64,000 nucleotides of DNA from the NCBI GenBank assembly GCA_005888325.1, contig VAWU01000028.1:51325-115324 (forward strand). The letters are read 5' to 3'. Both the position numbers and the translations under genes were made by a program. The notes under the pieces were generated by a model. The model was not told where the DNA came from, did no database searches, and was given only the letters and a program-made list of their open reading frames with translations. Below are positions 42,941-53,143 of this stretch, piece after piece. This stretch comes from Actinomycetota bacterium. GTDB taxonomy: Bacteria > Actinomycetota > Acidimicrobiia > Acidimicrobiales > AC-14. How positions within the stretch are numbered: position 1 is the first letter of the stretch; each line of letters opens with the position of its first letter.

Positions 42941-44482
42941 ATGAATGGTGCGAAGGTCCGCCTCGTCTCCGACGTCATGACGAGTGATCCGTTGACGGCG
43001 GCGCCCTCGGAGACCATCGCCGAGGCCACCGCCCGCATGCGAGACCGCAAGGTCGGGTCGGTGGTCGTCGTCGACGGCCGTCGCGCCATCGGCATCCTCA
43101 CCGAGCGCGACCTGGTGAAGATCGCCGCGGCCGGCGCCGACCCGAGCGCCACCAAGGTCTCGGAGTGGATGACCGAGGATCCCGACGTCGTCGCGCCCGA
43201 TGTCGAGGTCACCGACGCTTGGACGAGCCTGGCGGAGCACGGCTACCGCCACATCCCGGTCGTCGACGGCGAGACGTTGGTCGGCATCGTGTCGATGCGC
43301 GACCTGATGCGCATCAGCCAGATCCGGCCGGTCGAGGGCGCGCTGCAGGACGTGCCCAAGGGACTGGCGGGTGTCGTCGTGGCCGAGACCTCGGTGGGCG
43401 ACGTGCGCGGCCAGGAAGGCTTCTACCACTACCGCCAGTACAACGCCGTGGAGCTCTGCGAGAAGCGCACGCTCGAGGACGTGTGGCACCTGCTCTTCGA
43501 CGGACGGCTGCCGACGGCGAAGGAGCGCGACCGGTTCATCGCCGAGATCAAGCCCCTCCGCGCCGTACCCGAATCGGTGAAGGGACTGCTGCCCGCCATC
43601 GCGCGCGCAGGGGATCACTTCATCCCCCTCGACGCGCTGCGCTCGGCCGTGTCGCTGGTGGCGTACGCCGACGACTTCCGGGCCAGCCTCGACATCGACC
43701 ACGCCACGCTGCGAGCAAACGCGATGCAGACGTGCGCCGTCATCCCGACCCTGATCATGGCGTTGTACCGGCTCAACCGGGGCGAGGAGCCGATCGACCC
43801 GCACCCCGATCTCTCCTACACCGCGAACTACCTCTACATGCTCACCGGTGAGGAGCCGCCGCCCGACTTCGCACGCGCGGTCGAGCAGTACCAGATCTCG
43901 ACGATCGACCACGGCTTCAACGCGTCGACGTTCACGGCGCGCGTCATCACGTCGACGGGTGCCGACCTCGGGTCCGCGGTGGTGGGTGCCATCGGCGCGC
44001 TCTCGGGGCCGCTGCACGGCGGCGCGCCCAGCCGCGCCCTCGACATGCTCGATGCCATCGGCACGCCGGAGAACGCCGAGCCGTGGATCCGCGACGCGGT
44101 CGAGCACGGCGGTCGCATCATGGGTTTCGGCCATCGCGTCTACAAGACCGACGACCCACGGTCGCTCATGCTCCGGGGCGTGGCCGAGCGCATCGGGGGC
44201 GACAAGGTCGAGTTCGCCAAGAAGATCGAGCGCACGGTGGTCGACGTGCTGGCCGAGCTCAAGCCCGGCCGCCATCTGTACGCGAACGTCGAGTTCTACG
44301 CCGGCGTGGTGATGGACCGCTGCGGCCTGCCGCGCGACCTCTTCACGCCGACCTTCGCGTCGAGCCGCGTGATCGGCTGGTGCGCCAACATCCTCGAGCA
44401 GGCCGCCGACAACCGGATCATCCGACCCAGCGCCCGCTACGTGGGCCCGCCGCCGCCCGAGCCGGTACCCGAGCTCTCTTGA
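42941..44482 (+). CDS. Citrate synthase with N-terminal CBS domain pair
   Basis: A 513-residue fusion: two CBS domains (about residues 7-130; VSDVMTSDPLTAAPSETIAEA, then VSEWMTEDPDVVAPDVEVTDA) followed by a citrate synthase domain. The catalytic histidines are in LHGGAPSRALDML and GFGHRVYKTDDPR. The position of the catalytic Asp reads NVEFYAG, Glu instead of the Asp seen in the second copy; I recall the same in CitA-type enzymes. CBS pairs bind adenine nucleotides or SAM, so energy-state control of entry into the citrate cycle is likely. 2-Methylcitrate synthase activity is an alternative. Confidence 0.92.
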   Translation: MNGAKVRLVSDVMTSDPLTAAPSETIAEATARMRDRKVGSVVVVDGRRAIGILTERDLVKIAAAGADPSATKVSEWMTEDPDVVAPDVEVTDAWTSLAEHGYRHIPVVDGETLVGIVSMRDLMRISQIRPVEGALQDVPKGLAGVVVAETSVGDVRGQEGFYHYRQYNAVELCEKRTLEDVWHLLFDGRLPTAKERDRFIAEIKPLRAVPESVKGLLPAIARAGDHFIPLDALRSAVSLVAYADDFRASLDIDHATLRANAMQTCAVIPTLIMALYRLNRGEEPIDPHPDLSYTANYLYMLTGEEPPPDFARAVEQYQISTIDHGFNASTFTARVITSTGADLGSAVVGAIGALSGPLHGGAPSRALDMLDAIGTPENAEPWIRDAVEHGGRIMGFGHRVYKTDDPRSLMLRGVAERIGGDKVEFAKKIERTVVDVLAELKPGRHLYANVEFYAGVVMDRCGLPRDLFTPTFASSRVIGWCANILEQAADNRIIRPSARYVGPPPPEPVPELS

Positions 44483-44946
44483 CCGCGGTCTCGGTCGAGG
44501 AAGCCACCGAGGTCACGCCCGCGCTCCTCGAGGCCCTCGCCCGCCTCGTCCCCCAGCTGTCGCAGTCGGCGGCCCCGATCGGCGAGACCGAGTTGGCCGA
44601 GATGGTCGCCTCCCCCACGACCCGCCTCTTGGTCGCGCGCCTGCCCGGTGAGACCGGTGAAGGTCACCCGCCGACGGCGATCGTGGGCACGCTCACGCTC
44701 GTTCTGTTCCGCATCCCGACCGGGGTCAGGGGTTGGATCGAGGACGTGATCGTCGACGAGGCGGCCCGGGGCAGGGGGGTGGGCGAGGCGCTCACGGCCG
44801 AGGCCGTTCGCCTGGCCGGCGACGCGGGCGCCCGCTCCCTCGATCTCACGTCCCGGCCGTCGCGCCAGGCCGCCCACCGGCTCTACTCGAAGTTGGGCTT
44901 CGAGGTGCGGGACACGAGCGTCTACCGGCACCAGAAGCAGCAGTAA
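44479..44946 (+). CDS. GNAT family N-acetyltransferase
   Basis: A 155-residue GNAT with the acetyl-CoA loop VDEAARGRGVGEALTAEAVR and the C-terminal AAHRLYSKLGFEVRDTSVYR. TTG 44479 overlaps the stop of the CBS-citrate synthase gene (TTGA). It lies between two citrate synthase genes; the substrate is unknown, with a protein or small amine possible. Confidence 0.88.
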   Translation: MTAVSVEEATEVTPALLEALARLVPQLSQSAAPIGETELAEMVASPTTRLLVARLPGETGEGHPPTAIVGTLTLVLFRIPTGVRGWIEDVIVDEAARGRGVGEALTAEAVRLAGDAGARSLDLTSRPSRQAAHRLYSKLGFEVRDTSVYRHQKQQ

Positions 44947-44956
44947 CGTCGCGCGC
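44944..44956 (+). promoter_or_regulatory. Leaderless -10 element of gltA
   Basis: TAACGT (44944-44949) includes the stop codon of the GNAT gene and ends seven bases before GTG 44957; no Shine-Dalgarno. Confidence 0.45.
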
Positions 44957-46225
<1,269 letters not shown>

Positions 46226-46387
46226 CGGGGGTGACGCGGCACCAGCTGGCTGTCGCCCGCGTGCGACCACGGACAGTATCCTGACGCCGACCACCCGCAC
46301 CTCGGCCTCGGCGCCGACGACCACGACGAGAGCACCCTGACCTACGAGCGCGACGGCGCGGACACCCTGGCCTCCTACGCCGCCGAG

Positions 46388-47233
46388 ATGACCCGCGCCG
46401 GGTTGCTCTCGGCCGAGGAGGAGCGGGCGCTCGCACTCGCCATCCGGGCCGGGCGGCGGGCGGCGTCGGCCGTGGTGCTCCCGGGCGACGGCGAGGGTCA
46501 GCTGCGGGTGCGAGAGGCCATTCGGGCCGGGCTCGACGCCCGGCACCGGCTCATCTCGGCCAACCTCGGATGGGTCATCACCCTCTCCCGGCGGGCCTAC
46601 GCGGGCTCCGTGTCGATCGACGAGCTCCTCCAGGCCGGGGTGATCGGCCTGCTGCTGGCCGTCGAGCACTTCGACCCCGCCCGGGGCCGCTTCACGACCT
46701 ACGCCACGTTCCTGGTGCGTCAGGAGATCCATCGGGCCATCGAGGACGCGGGACCGGGTCTGCGCCTGCGCCTGAAGGTGCGGCGCGAGGCGGCGCAGGT
46801 GCACGCGGCCCGCCAGGAGCTGCGCCCGCTGCTGGGCCGCTCGCCGTCGCAGACCGAGGTCGCCAAGGCCACGGGGCTCTCCGAGGCGGCCGTTCGCCGG
46901 GTCATGCCCGTTGGCATCGCCCCGGTCTCGCTCGACGCAGACGACCGCTCCGTCGACGTGATGCTGCAGGACCCCGGGGCCCGGGTGGAGGAGGAGGTCA
47001 TGGCCAAGGCGCGTGCATCCGCGGCGCGCGTGCTGCTCGGCGCCCTCACGCCTCACCAGCAGCGGGTCGTCCGGCTCCGCTTCGGCCTCGACGACGGCGA
47101 GGAGCGCAACCGGGCCGAGGTCGGACGCCTGCTCAGCGTCTCCCGCGAGCGGGTGCGCCAGATCGAGCTCGAGGCGTTCGAGCGCCTGAGGCGGGCCGCC
47201 CGGGTCCAGGGCCTGGGCGAGCTCGTCGGCTGA
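46388..47233 (+). CDS. RNA polymerase sigma-70 family factor (start unresolved)
   Basis: A sigma factor with region 2 ([19 protein letters not shown], then [19 protein letters not shown]), a short region 3 and region 4 with the helix-turn-helix [24 protein letters not shown] 46388 is the first ordinary start (281 residues), but coding continues upstream: the frame reads [20 protein letters not shown], which looks like region 1.2, and stays open to 46235 without ATG, GTG or TTG. The true start may be a rare codon such as CTG 46250. The stop overlaps the next gene (TGATG). Confidence 0.85.
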   Translation: MTRAGLLSAEEERALALAIRAGRRAASAVVLPGDGEGQLRVREAIRAGLDARHRLISANLGWVITLSRRAYAGSVSIDELLQAGVIGLLLAVEHFDPARGRFTTYATFLVRQEIHRAIEDAGPGLRLRLKVRREAAQVHAARQELRPLLGRSPSQTEVAKATGLSEAAVRRVMPVGIAPVSLDADDRSVDVMLQDPGARVEEEVMAKARASAARVLLGALTPHQQRVVRLRFGLDDGEERNRAEVGRLLSVSRERVRQIELEAFERLRRAARVQGLGELVG

Positions 47234-47985
47234 TGCAGATCGGCGCCCACGTCAAGACCGGTGACCCTCTCGCGGCGGCCGCGGAGACGGGCGCCGACCT
47301 CGTGCAGATCTTCGTGTCCGACCCCCAGAGCTGGAAGACGCCGAAGCCACGGGCCGACGCGGACGAGCTCAAGGCGTCGGGTGTCCCGATCTACGTGCAC
47401 TCGCCCTACCTGGTGAACCTGGCGTCGCCGAACAACAAGATCCGCATCCCCAGCCGCAAGATCCTCCAGGAGTGCTGCGACGCGGCGGCCGACCTGCAGG
47501 CGCGAGCGGTGATCGTGCACGGCGGGCACGTCACCGCCGACGACTCCGTCGAGGCGGGCGTCGACCGATGGGTCAAGGCGCTCGATCAGCTCACGACGAC
47601 GGTGCCGATCTTCCTCGAGAACACGGCCGGGGGCGATCACGCAATGGCCCGCCACTTCGACACGATCGCGAGGTTGTGGGACGCGATCGGCGACCGGGTG
47701 GGGTTCTGCCTCGACACCTGCCACGCGCACGCCGCGGGTGAGGATCTCGCCGGTGCGGTCGAGCGCATCCTCGCCATCACCGGCCGCATCGACCTCGTGC
47801 ACTGCAACGACTCCAAGGACCCCCTGGGGTCGGGCCGCGACCGCCACGAGCACCTCGGGTCGGGCACGATCCCGCCCGACATGCTGGCCGAGGTGGTGCG
47901 CAACGCGGGCGCGCCCGTCGTCTGCGAGACGCCGCCCGACGGCCAGAAGGACGACATCGCGTGGGTGCGTGAACAGGTCGACTGA
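47233..47985 (+). CDS. nfo: Deoxyribonuclease IV (AP endonuclease, Nfo family)
   Basis: A 250-residue TIM-barrel endonuclease IV that nicks DNA at abasic sites. Metal-ligand segments are [65 protein letters not shown] and PVVCETP, in the usual order. It is coupled to the sigma-factor gene by TGATG overlap. Length is slightly below the 280 of E. coli Nfo. Confidence 0.94.
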   Translation: MQIGAHVKTGDPLAAAAETGADLVQIFVSDPQSWKTPKPRADADELKASGVPIYVHSPYLVNLASPNNKIRIPSRKILQECCDAAADLQARAVIVHGGHVTADDSVEAGVDRWVKALDQLTTTVPIFLENTAGGDHAMARHFDTIARLWDAIGDRVGFCLDTCHAHAAGEDLAGAVERILAITGRIDLVHCNDSKDPLGSGRDRHEHLGSGTIPPDMLAEVVRNAGAPVVCETPPDGQKDDIAWVREQVD

Positions 47986-47991
47986 CGCCGC

Positions 47992-48882
47992 TCAGCCCGC
48001 GTCGGCGCCCGCGGGCGCGTCGACGTCGAGCGGTCGCACCAGGCCCTCCTGGGCCACCGAGACCACGAGCGCGCCGTCGCGCGTGTAGATCGATCCGCGC
48101 GCGAACCCGCGCGCGCCCGAAGCCGACGGGCTCTCCATGTCGTACAGCAGCCACTCGTCGGCCCGGAACGGCCGGTGGAACCACATGGCATGGTCGAGGC
48201 TCGCCATCATCAGCCGGTGATGGTCCTCGAACGCGCTCAGCGCGTGGGGCAGGGTCGTCGTGTCGAGCAGCGTCAGGTCGGACGCGTACGCCACCACGCA
48301 CGCGTGGAGCAGCGGTTCGTCGGGCAGCCGTCCGTCGGCGCGCATCCACACCTGCTGCGCAGGCGGGAGCGGCTCGCGCCCGCGGCGCTCCATCGGGCTC
48401 CCCGACACGTGGCGGATGTCGATCGGGCGGTCGCGGTCGTACCAGTCGCCGAGCGTCTCCTTGAACGGCTCCATGCGCTCCTTGAACGTCGCCAGCGACT
48501 CGGGGTCGGGCACGTCGGGCATCGGCAGCTGATGGTCCGGCCCCTGCTCGTCGACGTGGAACGACGCCGACAGGTTGAAGATCGCGCGTCCGTGCTGGAT
48601 CGCTACCACGCGGCGCGTGGTGAAGGAGCGGCCGTCGCGTATGCGGTCGACGTCGTAGAGGATCGGGATGTTGGGGTCGCCCGGGCGCAGGAAGTACGCG
48701 TGCAGCGAGTGCACGGTTCCCTGCGCGACCGTCCGTCCCGCGGCGACGAGGGCCTGGCCCGCCACCTGTCCGCCGAAGACGCGCTGACGGTCCTCTTTCG
48801 GGCTGACGCCCCGGAAGATGTTGACCTCGATGGGCTCGAGGTCGAGGAGCGCGCAGAGCTCGTCGACGGCGTCCTGAGTCAT
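47992..48882 (-). CDS. tesB: Acyl-CoA thioesterase II
   Basis: A 296-residue double hot-dog thioesterase that releases fatty acids from acyl-CoA. The N-terminal hot-dog holds GGQVAGQALVAAGRTV and HSLHAYFLRPGDPNIPILYDVDRIRDG; the C-terminal one has LDHAMWFHRPFRADEWLLYD with the catalytic Asp region and GARGFARGSIYTRDG. ATG 48882 is divergent from the GH1 gene across 23 bases. A leaderless promoter is likely. Confidence 0.93.
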   Translation of the reverse strand: MTQDAVDELCALLDLEPIEVNIFRGVSPKEDRQRVFGGQVAGQALVAAGRTVAQGTVHSLHAYFLRPGDPNIPILYDVDRIRDGRSFTTRRVVAIQHGRAIFNLSASFHVDEQGPDHQLPMPDVPDPESLATFKERMEPFKETLGDWYDRDRPIDIRHVSGSPMERRGREPLPPAQQVWMRADGRLPDEPLLHACVVAYASDLTLLDTTTLPHALSAFEDHHRLMMASLDHAMWFHRPFRADEWLLYDMESPSASGARGFARGSIYTRDGALVVSVAQEGLVRPLDVDAPAGADAG

Positions 48883-48887
48883 GCAAA

Positions 48888-48905
48888 GGTCTAGCCTCCC
48901 GGCTC
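48888..48905. promoter_or_regulatory. Overlapping divergent -10 elements of tesB and the GH1 gene
   Basis: On the plus strand TAGCCT (48892-48897) ends eight bases before ATG 48906. On the minus strand TAGACC (48893-48888) ends five bases before ATG 48882. The two share the central bases CTAG, so both promoters cannot be occupied at once. Confidence 0.55.
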
Positions 48906-50087
48906 ATGCCGACGACAACCTCGTTCCCCGACGGCTTCCTCTGGGGCACGGCCACGGCCGCGCACCAGGTGGAAGGAGGGAACTGGAACAACGACTGGTG
49001 GGCATGGGAGCACGCGCCCGGCACGCCCTGCCCCGACCCCAGTGGCGACGCGTGCGACCACTGGCACCGCTACGACGACGACATCGCGCTGCTCGCGAAC
49101 CTCGGGTTCAACGCGTACCGCTTCTCGTTGGAGTGGAGCCGCATCGAACCCGAAGAGGGCGAGTTCTCGCTCGTGGCGCTCGACCATTACAAGCGGATGT
49201 GCGAGTCGTGCCTCGAACGCGGGGTCGAGCCCGTCGTCACCTTCCATCACTTCACGTCGCCCCGCTGGGTGGCGGCGGCAGGGGGGTGGGCCGTTGCCGA
49301 CACCGCGGACCGCTTCGCCCGCTTCGTGGAGCGCACCGCATCGCACCTGCACGGCTCGATGGCACGGGCGTGCACCATCAACGAGCCCAACTGGGTGGCC
49401 ACCAACGGCTACATCCTCGCCATGTGGCCACCGGGTGAGCAGGACTACGACAAGGGCAAGCGTGCCTCCGACACGCTCGTCGACGCGCACCGAAAAGCGG
49501 TCGCGGCCATACGCGCCGCGGCGCCCGATGTCCCCGTCGGCCTCACGATGTCGATGACCGACTTCCAGGCGGTGGAAGGAGGCGAGGCGCGACTGCAGGA
49601 GATCCGCCGGCCGATGGAGGACGTGTACCTCGAGGGCACGGAGGGCGACGACTACATCGGCGTGCAGACCTACACGCGGCTTCTCATCGACGCCAACGGC
49701 CTGGCCCCCTACCCGCCGGACGCGCGCACCACGCTGATGGGCTACGAGTTCTACCCGGAGGCACTCGAGGCCTGCATCCGCCGCGCCGTCGACGTGACCG
49801 GCCTGCCCGTCATCGTCACCGAGAACGGCATCGGCACCGACGACGACGACGAGCGCATCGAGTACGTCGAGCGGGCCCTGAGGGGCGTGCTCGACACGAT
49901 CGCCGACGGCCTCGACGTCCGCGGTTACGTCTACTGGAGCCTGCTCGACAACTTCGAGTGGGCCTACGGCTACAAGCCCACGTTCGGCCTCGTCGCGGTG
50001 GACCGCAGCACCCAGGTGCGTACCGAGAAGCCCAGCGCCCGCTGGCTGGGAGGCATCGCCCGAGCCAACGCCCTGCCCGCAGACTGA
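48906..50087 (+). CDS. Glycoside hydrolase family 1 beta-glucosidase
   Basis: A 393-residue GH1 enzyme with FLWGTATAAHQVEGGNWNND at the start, the acid/base glutamate in TINEPNW (near residue 161) and the nucleophile glutamate in VTENGIG (near 303), plus YWSLLDNFEWAYGYKP at the end. It is shorter than the typical 440-480 residues but both catalytic glutamates are kept. The likely substrate is a beta-glucoside or beta-galactoside. No signal peptide, so it acts in the cytoplasm. Confidence 0.92.
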   Translation: MPTTTSFPDGFLWGTATAAHQVEGGNWNNDWWAWEHAPGTPCPDPSGDACDHWHRYDDDIALLANLGFNAYRFSLEWSRIEPEEGEFSLVALDHYKRMCESCLERGVEPVVTFHHFTSPRWVAAAGGWAVADTADRFARFVERTASHLHGSMARACTINEPNWVATNGYILAMWPPGEQDYDKGKRASDTLVDAHRKAVAAIRAAAPDVPVGLTMSMTDFQAVEGGEARLQEIRRPMEDVYLEGTEGDDYIGVQTYTRLLIDANGLAPYPPDARTTLMGYEFYPEALEACIRRAVDVTGLPVIVTENGIGTDDDDERIEYVERALRGVLDTIADGLDVRGYVYWSLLDNFEWAYGYKPTFGLVAVDRSTQVRTEKPSARWLGGIARANALPAD

Positions 50088-50118
50088 CCACGGAGTGTTC
50101 CGCTACGGCTGAGGCCGG

Positions 50119-50131
50119 TAGCATCCGAGAC
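50119..50131 (+). promoter_or_regulatory. Leaderless -10 element of the gtrA-like gene
   Basis: TAGCAT (50119-50124) ends seven bases before GTG 50132, with no Shine-Dalgarno. Confidence 0.5.
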
Positions 50132-50659
50132 GTGGATGTGCGCCCCGATACCAGAACGCGGTCCGAGCGGGTACGAGACATGGCCCGCTCGCCCGACGGC
50201 AAACGGATGATCAAGTACACATTCGTTTCGGTGATCTCGGTGATCGTCTCCCAGGTCGTGCTGGGCGTGCTCCTGTTCGGCTTTCACTGGTCGGGCCGCA
50301 ACGGGCAGATCGCAGCCTGCTCGGTGGCCACCGTTCCCTCGTACTACCTGAACCGCTCCTGGGTGTGGCGCAAGCCGGGGCGGTCGCACCTGATGAAGGA
50401 GGTCGTCCCCTTCTGGACGCTCGCGTTCATCGGGTTGGCGTTCTCCACGTGGTGTGCCGACTACGCCGACAGTCATGCCGACGACTGGGTCTCCGGGAAA
50501 ACCGCTCACAACCTCGTCGTCATGGTCTTCGCGCTGGGTGCGTTCGGGGTGCTGTGGTTCGGGAAGTTCGTCATCTTCAACAAGATCCTCTTCGTGCACC
50601 ACCCGGAGGAGCTCGAGGACATTCCCGCGCTCGACGGCCGCACCGGCCTGCCGACATAG
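50132..50659 (+). CDS. GtrA family membrane protein
   Basis: A 175-residue GtrA-like protein with four membrane helices and the motifs KYTFVSVISVIVSQ and YYLNRSWVWRKPGRS, as in flippases for polyprenyl-linked sugars. It has a 25-residue charged N-terminus before the first helix. It is first in a group of sugar, methyl and glycosyl transfer genes, which suits a role in surface glycan assembly. Confidence 0.87.
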   Translation: MDVRPDTRTRSERVRDMARSPDGKRMIKYTFVSVISVIVSQVVLGVLLFGFHWSGRNGQIAACSVATVPSYYLNRSWVWRKPGRSHLMKEVVPFWTLAFIGLAFSTWCADYADSHADDWVSGKTAHNLVVMVFALGAFGVLWFGKFVIFNKILFVHHPEELEDIPALDGRTGLPT

Positions 50660-50679
50660 CCACGGCGTCGTCACGCCCC

Positions 50680-51315
50680 ATGGACGCCGGCCTGCTCGAG
50701 CACGCGCGCCGGGCGACCGGGTTCATGTCCGAGAACGAGGGCCTGGCGTTGCACCGGGCGGGCCTCGACGCGGCGGGCGCGGGCCCGCTGCTCGAGATCG
50801 GTTCCTACTGCGGCAAGTCGGCCGTCTACCTCGGCGCCGCAGCGCGCGAGCGCGGCACCGTCCTGTTCAGCATCGACCACCATCGCGGCTCGGAGGAGAA
50901 CCAGCCCGGATGGGAGCACCACGACGCGCGGCTCGTCGACGCCGCCACCGGTCGCATCGACACGCTCCCGTGCTTCCGCCGCACGATCGAAGCGGCCGGC
51001 CTCGAGGACACGGTGATCGCCGTCGTCGGCGAGTCGCCGACGGTCGCCCGCCATTGGGGCACGCCCCTCGGGCTCGTCTTCATCGACGGCGGGCACGGTG
51101 AGGACCCCGCCCATCGCGACTACGAGTCCTGGTCCCCGCACGTCGCGCCCGACGGGTTGCTCGCCATCCACGACGTGTTCCCCGATCCGGCCGACGGAGG
51201 ACGTCCGCCGTACGAGATCTACGTGCGCGCGCTCGCGTCCGGCGCGTTCGTCGAGGTGAGTGACGCGGGCGAGGGCTCGCTACGCGTGCTGCGGCGGGTC
51301 GGCGACGGTCTCTGA
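50680..51315 (+). CDS. Class I SAM-dependent methyltransferase
   Basis: A 211-residue methyltransferase of the Methyltransf_24 type with motif I PLLEIGSYCGKSAVYLGAA, FSIDHHRGSEENQPG and VFIDGGHGEDPAHRDYESW. The histidine/aspartate pattern is like cephalosporin hydroxylase and related sugar or O-methyltransferases. ATG 50680 is the start. Its last 36 bases overlap the end of the convergent gene at 51280. Target unknown; a carbohydrate is suggested by the neighbours. Confidence 0.85.
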   Translation: MDAGLLEHARRATGFMSENEGLALHRAGLDAAGAGPLLEIGSYCGKSAVYLGAAARERGTVLFSIDHHRGSEENQPGWEHHDARLVDAATGRIDTLPCFRRTIEAAGLEDTVIAVVGESPTVARHWGTPLGLVFIDGGHGEDPAHRDYESWSPHVAPDGLLAIHDVFPDPADGGRPPYEIYVRALASGAFVEVSDAGEGSLRVLRRVGDGL

Positions 51316-52395
51316 CACATCGACGACCGTCACGTCGACGGCAGAGACGTCGTCGGCCGTCTTGGTCTCGAAGGGCACGGGCAGGCCCTCGCCGCGGAAC
51401 AGCCCCGAGGTCGGACGCTCACCCCAGAGAGCGTCGTCGGCCAGCACGATGGTGGCGGCCGTGTAGGTGGTGCGCTCACCGCCCGGGAAGTGCTTGAGCT
51501 CCGGATACACGACCCCGGTCCAGTACGACCCGTCGTGATGACGCAGCGCCTGCGACCAGCCGAAGAGCTGACGCGCCCGCTGCACCTCGCCGACCGCGTC
51601 GTGGGCCATCACGCACTCACAGGTCTCCGCGGCCGTCACCCACGGTCGGTCGGAGACACATCGCACGCCGCGACCCTCCATGATGAACGTGTCCCAGCGC
51701 TCGGCCAGGCGGGCCCGTCCGGCACGACCGGTGAGGGCGCCCGCGAGCACGGGGTAGTACCAGTCCATCGCCCACCGGTGCTTGGGCGCGAACGCGTCGG
51801 GCTGGTGCACGATGACGCGTGCGAGGGACGCGGCGGACAGCTCCCAGTCGGGCCGTTCGTGCCCGAGGTGCTCGGCGGCGGCGATCGCGCAGCGCAGGCT
51901 GTGGTACACGCTCGACGAGGCCGTGAGCAGGGCGAACGACCAGGGCGTGCCGTCCGGGTGGCGTGCCCATCGGATCTCGCCGCGCGGCGTCTGCAGGTCG
52001 AGCACGAAGTCGATGGCCCGCTCGACCACCGGCCACATGGTCTCGAGGAAGCCCGAGTCGCGCGTCGTGAGGAAGTGGTGCCACGTGCCGGTGGCGACGT
52101 ACGCGCAGCAGTTGGCGTCGAGCTTGGGCTCCTCGACGCCGTCCTGCACGTAGTACTGGTGCCAGGCGCCGTCGTCGCGTTGCTTGGCGACCAGCCAGTC
52201 GTACGCGCGCTCCGCCTCGGCCCGACGCCCGCCGACGGTCAGCGCCATGGCCGCTTCGACGTGGTTCCACGGGTCGGCGTGACCGCCCGGGAACCACGGG
52301 ATCATGCCGTCGTCGAGCTGCCACGCCGCGATCGAGTCGACCGTGGCGGTCAGCTCGGCGGTGCGCAGCCGCAACGACGTCTCAGGCCGCAGCAT
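51280..52395 (-). CDS. Alpha/alpha-barrel protein (prenyltransferase/squalene-cyclase-like fold)
   Basis: A 371-residue protein with repeated helical pairs and tryptophan-rich motifs (SIAAWQLDDGMIPWFPGGHADPW, AYDWLVAKQRDDGAWHQYYV, ALRHHDGSYWTGVV), the QxxDGxW pattern of the prenyltransferase/squalene-oxidase repeat. That fold is shared with glycan-processing barrels, and the genes on both sides act on sugars, so a polysaccharide role is at least as likely as terpene chemistry. It overlaps the upstream methyltransferase gene by 14 bases. Confidence 0.75.
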   Translation of the reverse strand: MLRPETSLRLRTAELTATVDSIAAWQLDDGMIPWFPGGHADPWNHVEAAMALTVGGRRAEAERAYDWLVAKQRDDGAWHQYYVQDGVEEPKLDANCCAYVATGTWHHFLTTRDSGFLETMWPVVERAIDFVLDLQTPRGEIRWARHPDGTPWSFALLTASSSVYHSLRCAIAAAEHLGHERPDWELSAASLARVIVHQPDAFAPKHRWAMDWYYPVLAGALTGRAGRARLAERWDTFIMEGRGVRCVSDRPWVTAAETCECVMAHDAVGEVQRARQLFGWSQALRHHDGSYWTGVVYPELKHFPGGERTTYTAATIVLADDALWGERPTSGLFRGEGLPVPFETKTADDVSAVDVTVVDVSETVADPPQHA

Positions 52396-53143
52396 CGCGG
52401 ACCTCGGTGACGGGGGCGGCCGACTGCGCCGGCTTGGACGCGTAGACGACCAGGCTCTTGCCGATGACGGGGTTGAGCGTGCGCTCCAGCAGGCGCACCG
52501 GCGGCGCAGCCGTGGTCATGTCCCACACGAGGAAGCGGTGGTAGAGACGGGCGAGCGGGTGCGCGTCGTTGGTGACCCCGACCGCGCACTTCAGCCACCA
52601 GTACGGCGTGTGGAGCGAGTGCGCGTGGCCGAAGCCGGTCACCGTGAGCCCGGCGGCGCGCAGCTTGGCCGTCAGCTCACCCTGCCGGTAGATGCGCACG
52701 TGACCGCCCGCGACGCGGGGAGCGTGGTAGTCCTCGGCCAGCGCCCAGCACACCCGTTCGGGGAGCCAGCGGGGCACGGTGACGGCGATGGTGCCTCCTG
52801 GTCGCAGGACCCGGGCCAGCTCCGCGAGCGCGTCGGTGTCGGTGACGATGTGCTCGAGCACCTCTGCGGCGATGACGCGGTCGAAGGAACCGTCGGGGAA
52901 GGGGACCGCGAGCGCGTCGCCCCGCACCGCGGCGCCGAACGCCCGGCGCGGCGCCTGGCCCGCGTCGTGCATGGCCCAGAGGATGGACGCCGCCCCCAGG
53001 AGCTCGTCGTGGTCGCGGTCGAGGGCGACGACGTGGGCGCCCCGGCGGAACGCCTCGAAGGCGTGGCGCCCGCCGCCGCACCCGAGGTCGAGGAGGTGGT
53101 CGCCGCTCTGCACACCGAGGCGGTCGTAGTCGACGGTCAGCAT
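52382..53143 (-). CDS. Class I SAM-dependent methyltransferase
   Basis: A 253-residue methyltransferase with motif I HLLDLGCGGGRHAFEAFRRG, the acidic VVALDRDHDEL, and FDRVIAAEVLEHI. The C-terminal part carries a hydrophobic stretch and TPYWWLKCAVGV, suggesting membrane association. It overlaps the glycosyltransferase upstream by seven bases and the barrel gene downstream by 14, so GT4, methyltransferase and barrel form one tight operon, similar in spirit to the mycobacterial methylated-glucan cluster. Confidence 0.88.
   Translation of the reverse strand: MLTVDYDRLGVQSGDHLLDLGCGGGRHAFEAFRRGAHVVALDRDHDELLGAASILWAMHDAGQAPRRAFGAAVRGDALAVPFPDGSFDRVIAAEVLEHIVTDTDALAELARVLRPGGTIAVTVPRWLPERVCWALAEDYHAPRVAGGHVRIYRQGELTAKLRAAGLTVTGFGHAHSLHTPYWWLKCAVGVTNDAHPLARLYHRFLVWDMTTAAPPVRLLERTLNPVIGKSLVVYASKPAQSAAPVTEVRDAAA

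Noticed and set aside
42557-44275. 572-codon minus-strand frame
   Set aside because: All but the last 71 codons are antisense to CBS-citrate synthase. Only the terminal small ORF was kept, with low confidence.
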